A DNA stretch of 64,000 nucleotides from Shewanella nanhaiensis (GTDB lineage Bacteria; Pseudomonadota; Gammaproteobacteria; Enterobacterales; Shewanellaceae): NCBI RefSeq assembly GCF_019457885.1, contig NZ_JAHZST010000011.1, positions 1-64,000 of the forward strand, given 5' to 3'. Shown piece after piece: positions 7,788 through 17,044 of the stretch. The notes under the pieces are model-generated. The model was not told where the DNA came from and did not search any database. It saw nothing but the letters and a program-made list of their open reading frames with translations. Each line of letters opens with the position of its first letter. Position 1 is the first letter of the stretch. The position numbers and the translations under genes are program-made.

Positions 7788-8807
7788 ATGAAAAACACTG
7801 CCGATATTACGGTACTGGGGGCGGGGTCTTATGGCACCGCCCTTGCTATTTCTTTAGCCAGTAACGGACACAGAACCTTGCTTTGGGGCCATGACCCTGA
7901 GCATATCGAAAACCTCAAGCGTGATCGCGCTAACGAAGCGTTTTTGCCTGGTATTACTCTTCCTGATCTACTTGTTCCCGAAGCTGATTTAGCAACGGCA
8001 CTTGCAGCGTCTAATAATGTATTAGTTGTTGTTCCTAGCCATGTATTCGGTCTGGTGCTTGAACAAGCTAAACCACTTTTGCGTGAAGACTCTCGTATCG
8101 TTTGGGCAACTAAAGGTCTTGAGCCTGAAACAGGTAGGTTGTTGCAGGAAGTTGCTCGTGAAGTGTTAGGTGATAAATACCCTCTGGCTGTACTGTCTGG
8201 ACCGACATTTGCTAAAGAGCTGGCTGCTGGCATGCCTACGGCTATTTCGGTTGCGGGTACTGATGAGAGTTTCACTCAAGATCTTGTCGAACTACTTCAT
8301 AGCTCTAACCGTTTACGTGTATACGCCAATGATGACTTTACCGGTCTTCAGCTTGGTGGCGCTGTGAAAAATGTGATTGCAATCAGTGCTGGAATGTCTG
8401 ATGGAATAGGTTTTGGGGCTAATGCTAGAACAGCACTTATTACCCGAGGCTTAGTTGAGTTAACCAGGCTCGGTGAAGCGATTGGTGCTCAAGCTAGTAC
8501 CTTTATGGGGATGGCTGGACTCGGTGATTTAGTGTTGACCTGTACCGATAATCAATCTCGCAATCGTCGTTTTGGCTTAGCATTAGGTAAAGGCCAAGGC
8601 GTTGAAGAGGCACAGGTTGAGATTGGCCAAGTGGTTGAAGGCTATCGAAATACCAAAGAGGTGTACACCTTAGCCAAGCGGTTAGGCGTTGAGATGCCGA
8701 TCACTGAGCAGGTATACAAGGTGCTTTATCAAGGCGGCACGCCTCATGAAGCGGCTAAGTCTCTGTTAGCTAGAGAGAAGAAATCTGAGACTGAAGATAG
8801 CGAGTGA
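7788..8807 (+). CDS. gpsA: Glycerol-3-phosphate dehydrogenase [NAD(P)+]
   Basis: The 339-residue enzyme reduces dihydroxyacetone phosphate to sn-glycerol-3-phosphate for phospholipid synthesis. The N-terminal Rossmann motif GAGSYGTAL (10-18) is followed by the LSGPTFAKE loop, [11 protein letters not shown] with the catalytic Lys, and [11 protein letters not shown] and [12 protein letters not shown] near the substrate site. Length and order match the family. It lies downstream of secB, probably partly co-transcribed, and is closed by a terminator at 8837. Confidence 0.97.
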
Positions 8808-8836
8808 TCTACCTCTTCTGTTTATGAGAAAGAGTG

Positions 8837-8866
8837 AAAAGGATGCTAAAATAGCGTCCTTTTTTG
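8837..8866 (+). terminator. Rho-independent terminator after gpsA
   Basis: The stem AAAAGGATGCTA / TAGCGTCCTTTT contains one T-G wobble and runs into T6. Confidence 0.85.
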
Positions 8867-8917
8867 TGTTTGCTCTTCTTAGTGAATACCAAGTTTTAGC
8901 CATGTTTGGAGTTAGTA

Positions 8918-10102
8918 GTGAAACATCATGACGTAATTATTATCGGTGCAGGTGCTGCGGGTCTTATGTGTGCAGCTACCGCAGGTTACCGTGGCCGTGA
9001 TGTACTTGTTCTCGATAATGCTAAGCAAGCGGGTCGAAAAATATTGATCAGTGGTGGTGGGCGTTGCAACTTTACTAATCAAAAAGTTGAGTCTAATAAC
9101 TTTATCTGCAGTAATAACCACTTTGTAAAATCCGCTTTAGCTCGTTATCGCTCGAGCGACTTTATTGAGCTGGTCGAACGCCATGGCATTGAGTATCACG
9201 AGCGAGATCATGGCCAACTGTTCTGTAATGACTCAGCCAAAGAGATCGTCACCATGCTGATGACCGAGTGCGAGTGGGCAGGGGCTAAAGTTAAGCTAAG
9301 AACAGAGATTAACGCCATCGTAAAGTTAGAGTCTGGTCAGTTTCAGCTGACGACAGATAAAGGCGAGTTAGTCTGTGACTCTTTAGTTATCGCTACTGGC
9401 GGCCTCTCTATGCCTAAGCTGGGTGCCAGCCCGTTTGGTTATCATCTAGCAGAGCAGTTTGGTCTTAAAGTGTTACCGACTCATGCAGGTCTGGTCCCTT
9501 TTACTTGGCATAGCGATCAAAAGATAAAGTTCGAACCTCTTTCTGGAATAGCAGTACCAAGCACTATCACGGCTAAAGATGGCACTCAGTTTAGTGAAGC
9601 TTTGCTTTTTACTCATCGTGGCTTGTCTGGTCCCGCAATATTGCAGATCTCAAACTTCTGGAAGCCTGGTGAAACGATTAGCATCAATCTACTGCCTGGT
9701 ATCGATGTCCGCGCCGCTATCGGGTTAGTACTAGCGAACCATCCTAAACAGAATCTGAGAAATAGCCTAAGCCACTGGCTTCCAAAGCGTTTAGTTGAGG
9801 CTCTGTTTGAAGAAACTCTGCTTAATAAGTCGATGAATCAACTGATCCATAGTGAGTTGGAGCAAGTTGCCGTCTCTCTCGAGTCTTGGGAGATTTTGAT
9901 GAATGGCACCGAAGGCTATCGCACTGCGGAGGTCACGTTAGGTGGCGTGGATACTGATGAGTTGTCATCGAAAACCATGGAGGCTAAATCTGTCTCTGGC
10001 CTGTTTTTTATCGGTGAAGTGATGGATGTTAGCGGTTGGCTGGGAGGCTTCAACTTCCAGTGGGCTTGGTCATCAGGTGTGGCAGCAGGACAGGCTGTTT
10101 AA
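8918..10102 (+). CDS. HI0933/BaiN-type FAD-dependent oxidoreductase
   Basis: The GTG at 8918 is chosen because GGAG lies 6 bases upstream; this gives 394 residues. The N-terminal dinucleotide-binding motif is IIIGAGAAGLMCA, followed by GRKILISGGGRCNFTN, which is diagnostic of the HI0933-like flavoprotein family (PF03486). LVIATGGLSMPKLG and the C-terminal FIGEVMDVSGWLGGFNFQWAWSSG complete the FAD fold. The physiological substrate of the widespread proteobacterial members is unclear. It stands alone between gpsA and the NlpC/P60 gene. Confidence 0.9.
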   Translation: MKHHDVIIIGAGAAGLMCAATAGYRGRDVLVLDNAKQAGRKILISGGGRCNFTNQKVESNNFICSNNHFVKSALARYRSSDFIELVERHGIEYHERDHGQLFCNDSAKEIVTMLMTECEWAGAKVKLRTEINAIVKLESGQFQLTTDKGELVCDSLVIATGGLSMPKLGASPFGYHLAEQFGLKVLPTHAGLVPFTWHSDQKIKFEPLSGIAVPSTITAKDGTQFSEALLFTHRGLSGPAILQISNFWKPGETISINLLPGIDVRAAIGLVLANHPKQNLRNSLSHWLPKRLVEALFEETLLNKSMNQLIHSELEQVAVSLESWEILMNGTEGYRTAEVTLGGVDTDELSSKTMEAKSVSGLFFIGEVMDVSGWLGGFNFQWAWSSGVAAGQAV

Positions 10103-10257
10103 TTATTTATACTAATCAAGCTCCAATAAATCTAGATTATTGTTTAGTATGTTTTGTGAAAAAATATCTAAAATAGTGACTGGTAAAGTCGATTTAAATT
10201 ACTGCGACTAGTCTTTATGTAGTGATAGTATCATTAAACTTTCCCTTTACTATTTGG

Positions 10258-10773
10258 ATGAATTTTTTGCTGAAGCTCCTCTTAAGCTTGTTATTTATAT
10301 TGCTTATCACAGCTTGCTCAAGTGCTCCACCTAGCCCATCAATAGGCTCTGGAGGAGCAAAAACGAATGCGCAAGTTAGCCAAAGTGCGTTAGAGGAGCA
10401 ATTACTGACTTTTTACAAGGGATGGAAGGGCGTTCCCTATCGCTTGGGCGGCATGAGTAAACGAGGAGTGGATTGCTCTGGCTTTGTTTATCTGGCGTAC
10501 CAGCAATTACTGACTAAACAGGTGAACAGCGTATTTCCTAGGACCACTGCAGATCAAGTGGAGCTGGGTCGTAAGGTTGGTAAGTCTCAATTAAAAACTG
10601 GTGACTTAGTGTTTTTTAAGACTGGATGGTCGACAAGACATGTGGGGATCTATTTGAGTGATAATCGCTTTTTACATGCTTCAACCAGCCAAGGCGTAAT
10701 GATCTCACGTTTAGATAATAGTTACTGGAAGCAGAAGTATTGGCAATCCAGACGTTTGTCATTTCCTACCTAG
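10258..10773 (+). CDS. NlpC/P60-family lipoprotein (Spr/MepS-like)
   Basis: With the ATG at 10258 the product is 171 residues, beginning with a lipoprotein signal whose lipobox is ITAC (Cys20). A GTG at 10222 would add 12 residues before the signal. The NlpC/P60 cysteine-peptidase domain follows: catalytic Cys73 in DCSGF, His128 in RHVGIYL and His140 in FLHAS. It would cleave peptidoglycan stem peptides or cross-links while attached to a membrane. E. coli MepS and NlpC are the closest functional analogues, but I cannot tell which one this matches. Confidence 0.88.
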   Translation: MNFLLKLLLSLLFILLITACSSAPPSPSIGSGGAKTNAQVSQSALEEQLLTFYKGWKGVPYRLGGMSKRGVDCSGFVYLAYQQLLTKQVNSVFPRTTADQVELGRKVGKSQLKTGDLVFFKTGWSTRHVGIYLSDNRFLHASTSQGVMISRLDNSYWKQKYWQSRRLSFPT

Positions 10774-10943
10774 ATTTACGATCCCATTAACTTTTCAATG
10801 ATTATATACCCAAACAGCTCTCATTTTTGATGATAAGCCAGATATAATAACGACCAATTATGCTAGTTTAGATGCAACTAATACCATCAGCTTCGGTGCC
10901 GTAGATAAGGTTTTCGAAGATATAATCAGGAGTAAGACTTAAG

Positions 10944-11477
10944 ATGACTAAAGCTAAGATCGGTATCGTGACTGTGAGTGATAGAGCCAGTGCTGGTGTT
11001 TATGAGGATCTTTCCGGTAAGGCGATTATCGATGTATTAAATGAGTACCTTACTTCTGAGTGGGAGCCTGTTTATGAGGTGATCCCAGATGAGCAGGATG
11101 TGATTGAAGCGACACTCATTAAGATGGCCGATGAGCAGAGCTGTAGCTTAATTGTCACCACTGGTGGTACTGGTCCTGCTAAGCGCGATGTTACCCCAGA
11201 AGCAACCGAAGCTGTATGTGATCGCATGATGCCTGGCTTTGGTGAGTTGATGCGCGCAGAGTCTTTAAAATTTGTGCCTACCGCTATTTTATCTCGCCAG
11301 ACTGCAGGTCTGCGTGGTGATTCATTGATTGTGAACTTACCGGGCAAGCCTAAGTCTATTCGTGAGTGTCTAGATGCTGTGTTCCCTGCTATCCCTTACT
11401 GTATCGATCTGATGGACGGCCCATTCTTAGAGTGTGATGAGTCAGTGATTAAGCCATTTCGCCCGAAAGCTAAGTAG
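10944..11477 (+). CDS. mog: Molybdopterin adenylyltransferase
   Basis: This 177-residue protein of the MoaB/Mog fold adenylylates molybdopterin before molybdenum insertion. Motifs are IVTVSDRASAGVYEDLSG, the TTGGTGPAKRDVTPEA loop, SRQTAGLRGDSLIVNLPGKPKS and a C-terminal extension, a combination matching Mog more than the shorter MoaB. It is a single gene preceded by AGGAG 11 bases before the ATG. No other molybdenum-cofactor gene is in the window. Confidence 0.9.
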   Translation: MTKAKIGIVTVSDRASAGVYEDLSGKAIIDVLNEYLTSEWEPVYEVIPDEQDVIEATLIKMADEQSCSLIVTTGGTGPAKRDVTPEATEAVCDRMMPGFGELMRAESLKFVPTAILSRQTAGLRGDSLIVNLPGKPKSIRECLDAVFPAIPYCIDLMDGPFLECDESVIKPFRPKAK

Positions 11478-11492
11478 TTAGTAGTCTGCTCA

Positions 11493-11516
11493 AGAGCGCG
11501 TTTAGATGCGCGCTCT
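11493..11516. terminator. GC-rich hairpin between mog and the small membrane ORF
   Basis: AGAGCGCG / CGCGCTCT (8 bp) lies between two convergent genes. There is no clear T-run, so it is a weak or bidirectional terminator at best. Confidence 0.5.
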
Positions 11517-11569
11517 ATCACTTTCAATAAATCTATCTGTTCCAATATCTGCTTCAATATCTCCTCGCT

Positions 11570-11755
11570 TTAACAGCATGAGCTTTTCTTACTTGCGAGA
11601 TGATAAGCGCTAAAGCCAGTAAACAGCAGTAAGCTGGGGATCGCTACTAAATGTGCAAAGGCATTGGGCTCAGTACTGAAGTGTAACCAGAGAAGCAGCG
11701 TCCAACTTAGGATTAAATAACTTAGGCTCAATAGATAACTTTGTGGTTTTCTCAT
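11570..11755 (-). CDS. Small two-helix membrane protein, unknown function
   Basis: I use the ATG at 11755 because GGAGG lies 4 bases before it; a GTG at 11773 is the alternative. The 61-residue product has two predicted membrane helices (about 6-25 and 35-55) and ends in Ser-Ser-Cys-Cys. I recognise no family. It is divergent from the GlxA-type regulator at 11901, so the two may share a control region and the regulator could act on it. Confidence 0.55.
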   Translation of the reverse strand: MRKPQSYLLSLSYLILSWTLLLWLHFSTEPNAFAHLVAIPSLLLFTGFSAYHLASKKSSCC

Positions 11756-11900
11756 ACATCCTCCGACTCTCACATTGCTTAACTTTTCCGTTTTGATTGG
11801 TAATAAGTATAAAAACTGGACAAAAAAAGCAGAAGTGTCATTATTGACAAAATAAAGGTGATTAGTGACATTTGCTGTTGGGCAATAGTGAGGAGCTTAA

Positions 11901-12914
11901 GTGAAGACTATCTATATATTAGCGGCTGGTAATGTCGTTGCTGGTGGTATTATCAGTTTCTTGGATGTGTTCAGCTTCTGTAATACCTATTGGCGGCGTA
12001 TGAACCCAGGCATTAGTGAAGATCTGTTTCACTGCCATGTGATTTCGCCTGACGGCAACCCTGTCAATACCAATCAAGGGATACAGGTTCCAGCAATTGG
12101 ATTGGAGGAGCCGGAAGATATCTTAAAGGCGGATGCGGTTATTTTAGCTTCTGCGTTTGTGACTAATCGGGAGGAGTTTCAGCATTATCTTGAAGATTTT
12201 ACTCCTCTTTTTAAACCCTTAACTCTCTTTGCTGATTCTGAAAAGCCGTTAGCTGCATACTGCTCTGGAACCATGATGTTAGCCGCATCAGGTTTACTCA
12301 ATGGTAGAAGGGCGACTACTGTCTGGTGGTTGAGTGAGATGTTTGAGCGTAACTTTCCAAAGGTGAGCCTCTGCCTTGAACACTTGGTTGTTTCCGATGG
12401 TCATCTGCATACCGCGGGGGCAACCACCTCCAATTTGAGTTTGGCATTGCACATCATAGGTTTATTGGCGGGAGAGCAAGTTGCCAACCAGATGGCTAAG
12501 ATACTGTTGATATCACCGAATAGGAGCTCACAACAGCCCTTTATGAATATGGCGTTGGCTGTGGATGGCCATAACCATAAAGATGAATTGGTCACTAAGA
12601 TTCAAAACTGGATGCAGCAGCATATTCAGCAAAGCTTTTTGCTTGATGAGGTTGCCGATAAGTTTGCTGTGGGAAAACGTACCTTAATTAGGCGCTTTAA
12701 GAAGGCGCTAAATGAAACACCTGCCAGCTATATGCAGCGTTTACGTGTTGATGAGGCGAAACGCCTGCTTGAAACGACAGAGTTAGCTCTGGAGCAGATA
12801 GTTGAGCGGGTAGGCTATGAGGATGTTAGTTCATTTCGAAAGCTGTTTATCCAACTGACTAGCCTCTCTCCCCGCGCATATCGACAGAAGTTTAACACTC
12901 ATGCTTGCTGTTAG
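11901..12914 (+). CDS. GlxA-family transcriptional regulator (DJ-1/PfpI plus AraC HTH)
   Basis: The GTG start follows GAGGAG closely. The 337-residue protein has an N-terminal class-I glutamine amidotransferase-like (DJ-1/PfpI) domain (about 1-190, with AAYCSGTMMLAASGLL holding the conserved elbow Cys) and a C-terminal AraC-type double helix-turn-helix (about 235-335, with FAVGKRTLIRRFK and DVSSFRKLF ... SPRAYRQKF). Members of this class regulate amine or amino-acid catabolism, but the ligand here cannot be inferred. The nearest candidate target is the divergent small membrane gene. Confidence 0.88.
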   Translation: MKTIYILAAGNVVAGGIISFLDVFSFCNTYWRRMNPGISEDLFHCHVISPDGNPVNTNQGIQVPAIGLEEPEDILKADAVILASAFVTNREEFQHYLEDFTPLFKPLTLFADSEKPLAAYCSGTMMLAASGLLNGRRATTVWWLSEMFERNFPKVSLCLEHLVVSDGHLHTAGATTSNLSLALHIIGLLAGEQVANQMAKILLISPNRSSQQPFMNMALAVDGHNHKDELVTKIQNWMQQHIQQSFLLDEVADKFAVGKRTLIRRFKKALNETPASYMQRLRVDEAKRLLETTELALEQIVERVGYEDVSSFRKLFIQLTSLSPRAYRQKFNTHACC

Positions 12915-12922
12915 CATTAGAG

Positions 12923-13159
12923 CTAAAGGGCATTAATCTGCTGTTTTAGATCGTAACTGCTATCTGTCACTATCTTCTCTAGTGTCTGTACCCTGTCTTC
13001 TAGATGGCGGTTTTGCTTGCGAAGCAGCTCAAGCTCATCGAGTTTGATATCCGCCTTGGTGATCTTCTTCATTCTGAAGTAGTGTTTAAGGCCTTCGCTA
13101 ATTGCTGTACTGATGATAAGTGCCAGCATAATAACCATAACAATAATCTCTTTATCCAT
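12923..13159 (-). CDS. PspB-like membrane-anchored coiled-coil protein
   Basis: The start at 13159 has AAGGAG 7 bases upstream; a longer frame has no such site. The 78-residue product has one N-terminal membrane helix (about 4-22), a basic stretch (YFRMKKITKAD) and a C-terminal coiled coil (LLRKQNRHLEDRVQTLEKIV) resembling the tail of phage-shock protein B. It follows the superinfection-immunity-like gene at 13173 by 13 bases and may belong to the same operon as the NatA/NatB transporter. The PspB label is by resemblance only. Confidence 0.65.
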   Translation of the reverse strand: MDKEIIVMVIMLALIISTAISEGLKHYFRMKKITKADIKLDELELLRKQNRHLEDRVQTLEKIVTDSSYDLKQQINAL

Positions 13160-13172
13160 CGTAAACTCCTTA

Positions 13173-13424
13173 TTAACTTTCTGTTTTAGTTTTGTTTGCG
13201 TATTTATCGACAACCTTGCCTGTTGTCGCCCATATCAAGACACCGCCCCAAGCTATAAATGATAGCCCTGCCGGAATACAGGCCAGTAAAATTAGCTTAA
13301 AATGCTTGCGGTTAAATATCAGTGCGAGCATGGCAGGTAGAAACCAGATAATGAGCACTCCAACGGCTAGCAGCGCCATAAAGGCATAATTCTCTTGGGC
13401 TAAAATCTTATCTATAAATTCCAT
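13173..13424 (-). CDS. Superinfection-immunity-like small membrane protein
   Basis: The 83-residue protein is preceded by AAGGAGAGA. It has two membrane helices (about 13-37 and 46-68) linked by a short basic loop with NRKH. The pattern NR-x-H followed by IPAG-x-S matches the superinfection immunity protein family (PF14373, named for phage T4 Imm). The same pattern occurs in the 70-residue protein at 27733 of the peptide locus, so the two are paralogues. It follows a NatA/NatB-type transporter. The family's role in bacterial chromosomes is not known. Confidence 0.7.
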   Translation of the reverse strand: MEFIDKILAQENYAFMALLAVGVLIIWFLPAMLALIFNRKHFKLILLACIPAGLSFIAWGGVLIWATTGKVVDKYANKTKTES

Positions 13425-13484
13425 CTTCTCTCTCCTTTAATGTAAGCCCATCGCCATGAGTACGACGGGCTAAACTGTTTCTAT

Positions 13485-14648
13485 TTATAATCCGAAAACG
13501 ATTTTCTCGCTTTTGAGTGATCTCTCCATGCCGAAAGCTAATCCGATAGCGATAATAAACGTGGTCAATGAGGAGAGTAAAAGTTGTAGCATTGGGATTT
13601 CACGTCCCTTGATAAAGGCGATTAATGCTTGTTGTTGACCAGATACTGGTAACCACTGCAGAATATCTGGCGCTATGTTGTAGCTGGCTGCCATCGACAG
13701 CATCATAGGAACAATAAGCACTAAGGTTAGGTATGACTGAGCCTCCTTAAAGGTTTTCGCCATAAAAGAAACAAATAGCTGTAGGCTAGCGGCCATCAAG
13801 GCGATAGGCAGTCCAGTCAGTAGCATAAGTAAGATAAACTCTGTGCTGATTGACACCGTAAAGCCAAGCTCCTGCCATGGCACAAAGGCATAGGATATCT
13901 TGGATATTATCAGGGTGAGTAGTAGACCAACCATGGCGAAAACAGTCACGGCGATAACTTTGGCCAGTACGATATTACGAGTTGAAACTGGATGACTGAG
14001 AAGTAGCGCCAATGAGTTACGCTCTCGCTCTCCTGCACTGGTGTCTATGGCTAGGTTCATCCCTGAGATAAATACCGCGTAGATCATGGTCATGGTTGCC
14101 ACACCTAATATGACGCCACCTTTAGAGTCAGGTGTCGCCTCATCTTCTACATTGACCTTAATCGGTTGCACAACCCTTGGGTCAATCCCTCGGGCAATTA
14201 AGCGTAAGCTACCCATCTCACTGCTGTATGTCTGCAGGTTTCGCTCGAGGCGACGAATAGAGTTTTGCAGCTTTTCGTTTGAGTTATCTGCGATAAGGGT
14301 GATCTCCGCACTCAAGCCTTTAGCCATCTGCGCGGCGTAATCATCGCTGATCACTAAGCGGATATCCTTAACATCCAACTTGTCACCATTTTCATTGGTG
14401 CTCTGGCTGTCGCCATGGGTGATCCCTTGGCTCGAAAGGTACTTAACCAGATCAGGGGCGTTGCTACCATTTTCTATTTTGATATTTAGATCTTCTGGGC
14501 TAGTCATCTGCCCAATCAGCAACATAAACATGCCGCACATCAATAGAGGCGTACCGATAGCGTAGTAGAGGCCTGCCATGACGGAACGTTTGTCTCTTGC
14601 TGCATCTATCAGTTCTTTTCTGACCATAGTGATTATATTGCTTATCAT
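13485..14648 (-). CDS. ABC-2-type transporter permease (NatB-like)
   Basis: This 387-residue protein has one N-terminal helix (about 20-45), a large extracytoplasmic domain (about 46-170) and five or six C-terminal helices (about 175-380), the layout of NatB/YhaP-type permeases. DTSAGERERNSLALLLSHPVS is the typical cytoplasmic coupling loop. It overlaps the ATPase stop by 4 bases (ATGA), so translation is coupled. In Bacillus, NatAB exports sodium; the substrate here is unknown. Confidence 0.85.
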   Translation of the reverse strand: MISNIITMVRKELIDAARDKRSVMAGLYYAIGTPLLMCGMFMLLIGQMTSPEDLNIKIENGSNAPDLVKYLSSQGITHGDSQSTNENGDKLDVKDIRLVISDDYAAQMAKGLSAEITLIADNSNEKLQNSIRRLERNLQTYSSEMGSLRLIARGIDPRVVQPIKVNVEDEATPDSKGGVILGVATMTMIYAVFISGMNLAIDTSAGERERNSLALLLSHPVSTRNIVLAKVIAVTVFAMVGLLLTLIISKISYAFVPWQELGFTVSISTEFILLMLLTGLPIALMAASLQLFVSFMAKTFKEAQSYLTLVLIVPMMLSMAASYNIAPDILQWLPVSGQQQALIAFIKGREIPMLQLLLSSLTTFIIAIGLAFGMERSLKSEKIVFGL

Positions 14649-15379
14649 GCTGCTATCCCTTCATCTGTGCCGATCAATTGAATGAAGGCATCCTCTAATG
14701 AATCCTTTCCTGTTTGCTGACAAAGCTCATCTGGGCTGCCAACGGCGACAACCTTTCCCTCTGCCATAACGATCACTTGATCACATAACGCGGCAACCTC
14801 CTGCATCACATGGCTTGAGAAAAGTACGCAGTGACCTTGCTTTTTTAGTGCTTTCAGTAGGTCTCTAAGTACACGGGTACTCATCACATCCAATCCACGA
14901 GTGGGTTCATCGAGAATGATATTGGTTGGCTGGTGGACGATGGCTTGAGCCAGTGCCGTTTTCATACGTTGACCTTGAGAGAAACCTTTGCAGCGGCGAT
15001 CGGCAATATCATCCATATGCAGCTCGGTTAGCACTTTTTGAGTTGCGTCTTTAGCTTGAGTTCTTGATAAACCATTTAGCTCGGCGAAATAGCTGATATA
15101 TTCTCTTGGAGTGAGTCGCTCATAGAGCCCAAATGGATCGGGAAACAGACCAAGTTGCTGCTTCGCTTGAATTGGAGATTTAGCCACGTCGACACCGTCT
15201 ATCTCGGCATGGCCTTCATCAGCTTGTAATAGGCCGAAAACGGTACGCAAACAAGTCGTTTTTCCTGCGCCATTAGGCCCGAGTAGTCCGGTTATCTGGC
15301 CATCATTAGCCTCGAAACTTAAGTTATTGAGCGCTTGAACATCGCCGATCTTCTTCGACAGATTACAGACCTTAATCAT
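14645..15379 (-). CDS. ABC transporter ATP-binding protein (NatA-like)
   Basis: The ATG at 15379 follows AAGGAG and gives 244 residues; the longer open frame lies within the upstream hydrolase gene. It has Walker A GPNGAGKTT, Q-loop FPDPFG, signature FSQGQRMKTALAQAI, Walker B NIILDEPTRGLD and switch His in SSHVMQE. The closest group is the NatA/CcmA-type ATPases. It overlaps the TAP-type hydrolase by 8 bases and the permease by 4, so the three are one translational unit. Confidence 0.9.
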   Translation of the reverse strand: MIKVCNLSKKIGDVQALNNLSFEANDGQITGLLGPNGAGKTTCLRTVFGLLQADEGHAEIDGVDVAKSPIQAKQQLGLFPDPFGLYERLTPREYISYFAELNGLSRTQAKDATQKVLTELHMDDIADRRCKGFSQGQRMKTALAQAIVHQPTNIILDEPTRGLDVMSTRVLRDLLKALKKQGHCVLFSSHVMQEVAALCDQVIVMAEGKVVAVGSPDELCQQTGKDSLEDAFIQLIGTDEGIAA

Positions 15380-16955
15380 GGCTATCTCCTTGCTCAATAG
15401 CGTGTTTTGATTCATCAAGAGGGATGGCCTCAACCGTGCTGGCGTTGAGGTAGAAGTTACGACTGACATCATTGTTTAAACACTCACTGTCGAGCTCGGC
15501 AACACTGCCGCTATCGACAAGTTGAGCAATAAGCTCATTACCACATGACTGACCAGCTACACCGTGACTGGCGTAGGGAGCGATAAAGTGTTTTGCATTG
15601 GTGAGCTTCTCCATGGCAAGCTCACCCCAACTGGGTGGTGTCGCAGGATCAATCTCTCCTGATAGAACAAGAGTGGGGATATCACTGCTGATCGCAGCTG
15701 AGAAGCTTTTATCAACTGCGGGCATCTGCCAAATATCACATGATTGCTCGAATGTGGTGATCATCTCCTGACCAAAATAGGTACTTGCCACCTCTTCTCT
15801 CTCATCGGCTGTCAGTCTTTGCCAGTCTTCACCGCAGACAACTGAAGCATGCATCCCCATGGCGATGCCTGTGCTGTCGAGGTTAAGTGCGTATAACCCC
15901 ATAATTGGCTGAAAATTATTATTGGCGGCTTGATGTATGGCGTGGGGAATAAGCGCACGTATATTGGGTGCATAAAGTGCCATACGAATAGCGCCCATAA
16001 ACTTACCGCGTGTCATGGTGAGCTGAGTATTCTCGCCTGTTAGAGGGTCACTGACCTGAGTGATGACCGGTGCGAGAGCTAACTTAGCATCGACAGCTTC
16101 AAGCTCCTCTTTTAACTGAGGGAACTGTTTATTACACAGGGCATTATCGCTACAGCCCTGAAGAAGAAGGTCAAAAGAGCGACTGATAGCCTGCCCTATC
16201 GCAAGTACGTTTTGCTGCATAGGCACAACACCGTCGATGGTGACTGTAGAGAGTACCTGTGGATAGTGGCGCATATAGAGTTGTGCCATGCGTGTGCCGT
16301 AGGAGATCCCGTAAACATGTAGTTTCTGGTAATTCAGGTGCTCCCTTACTGCCTCAAAATCTTTTAACGCATTTAGGCTGCCGTATTGAGTCACATCGCT
16401 ACTGGCTAAGTTATCTAAACAGGCTTGAGTCTCTTTAGTGGTATCAAAGTCAGCTTCATTGGCTGCCAGTGAACCTTGGTAACCCTCACTCTCACAGTTG
16501 AGAATGTTAGAGCGTCCAGTACCGCGCTGGTCGATAAGTAAGATATCTTTTTGCTGTCTGACTTTGCTAAAGGTGCGATCGAAAAAAGCGGCATTATCCA
16601 TGGCCGATTGTCCCGGTCCGCCAGCGATGGCAAGAAAAGCTTCACTGTGATCGCTGTTTTTAATAGCTGGAAGTACAGCGTAATGGATCTGGATCTGCTT
16701 GCCTTCAGGTTTATCGGCATTTTCAGGCACTGTGACAAAGCCGCAAGTGAGCTGCTCAGACAACCCCTCAAGGTAACAGCTGCTCTGCTCGCCCAGCTTG
16801 TTATCACTTTGAGCTGAACTACTGGCAAGAGCAGGCAGGCTTGAGATGAACCCTGTGATCACGAGTGCACTTAACAGTGTGGGGAGCGCTCTCCCTTGAT
16901 GGCCAAAACGGGAGAGGAGAGAGTGTTCTCTCGTTCGCTGTCCGTGATATGTCAT
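15372..16955 (-). CDS. Secreted alpha/beta hydrolase, TAP-type
   Basis: The 527-residue protein has a basic N-terminus and signal peptide (about 25-46). The fold shows AGGPGQSA (oxyanion region), LIDQRGTGRS, the nucleophile elbow GISYGT, the acid in SGEIDPATPP and the histidine in ASHGVAG, followed by the C-terminal TAP-like domain with paired cysteines. This is the tripeptidyl aminopeptidase/proline iminopeptidase group, so it probably cleaves peptides in the periplasm. It is the first gene of an operon with the NatA/NatB-like transporter, and its promoter abuts the palindrome at 16999-17034. Confidence 0.88.
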   Translation of the reverse strand: MTYHGQRTREHSLLSRFGHQGRALPTLLSALVITGFISSLPALASSSAQSDNKLGEQSSCYLEGLSEQLTCGFVTVPENADKPEGKQIQIHYAVLPAIKNSDHSEAFLAIAGGPGQSAMDNAAFFDRTFSKVRQQKDILLIDQRGTGRSNILNCESEGYQGSLAANEADFDTTKETQACLDNLASSDVTQYGSLNALKDFEAVREHLNYQKLHVYGISYGTRMAQLYMRHYPQVLSTVTIDGVVPMQQNVLAIGQAISRSFDLLLQGCSDNALCNKQFPQLKEELEAVDAKLALAPVITQVSDPLTGENTQLTMTRGKFMGAIRMALYAPNIRALIPHAIHQAANNNFQPIMGLYALNLDSTGIAMGMHASVVCGEDWQRLTADEREEVASTYFGQEMITTFEQSCDIWQMPAVDKSFSAAISSDIPTLVLSGEIDPATPPSWGELAMEKLTNAKHFIAPYASHGVAGQSCGNELIAQLVDSGSVAELDSECLNNDVSRNFYLNASTVEAIPLDESKHAIEQGDSHD

Positions 16956-16998
16956 GCCGATATCCTTAGTTGAAATTTATTCAATGTATGCTAAATTA

Positions 16999-17034
16999 AT
17001 ACTGTATCGGTGTATCAATGTATTAATACAGTAT
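16999..17034. promoter_or_regulatory. Inverted repeat, probable operator of the YtrA-type regulator
   Basis: ATACTGTAT (16999-17007) and ATACAGTAT (17026-17034) form a perfect 9-bp inverted repeat, 27 bases centre to centre. It ends 10 bases before the GntR-type start codon and lies in the divergent region with the hydrolase-NatA-NatB operon. Both placement and symmetry suit autoregulation by the gene at 17045, and perhaps control of the divergent operon. Confidence 0.6.
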
Positions 17035-17044
17035 CTAAAGGCTA

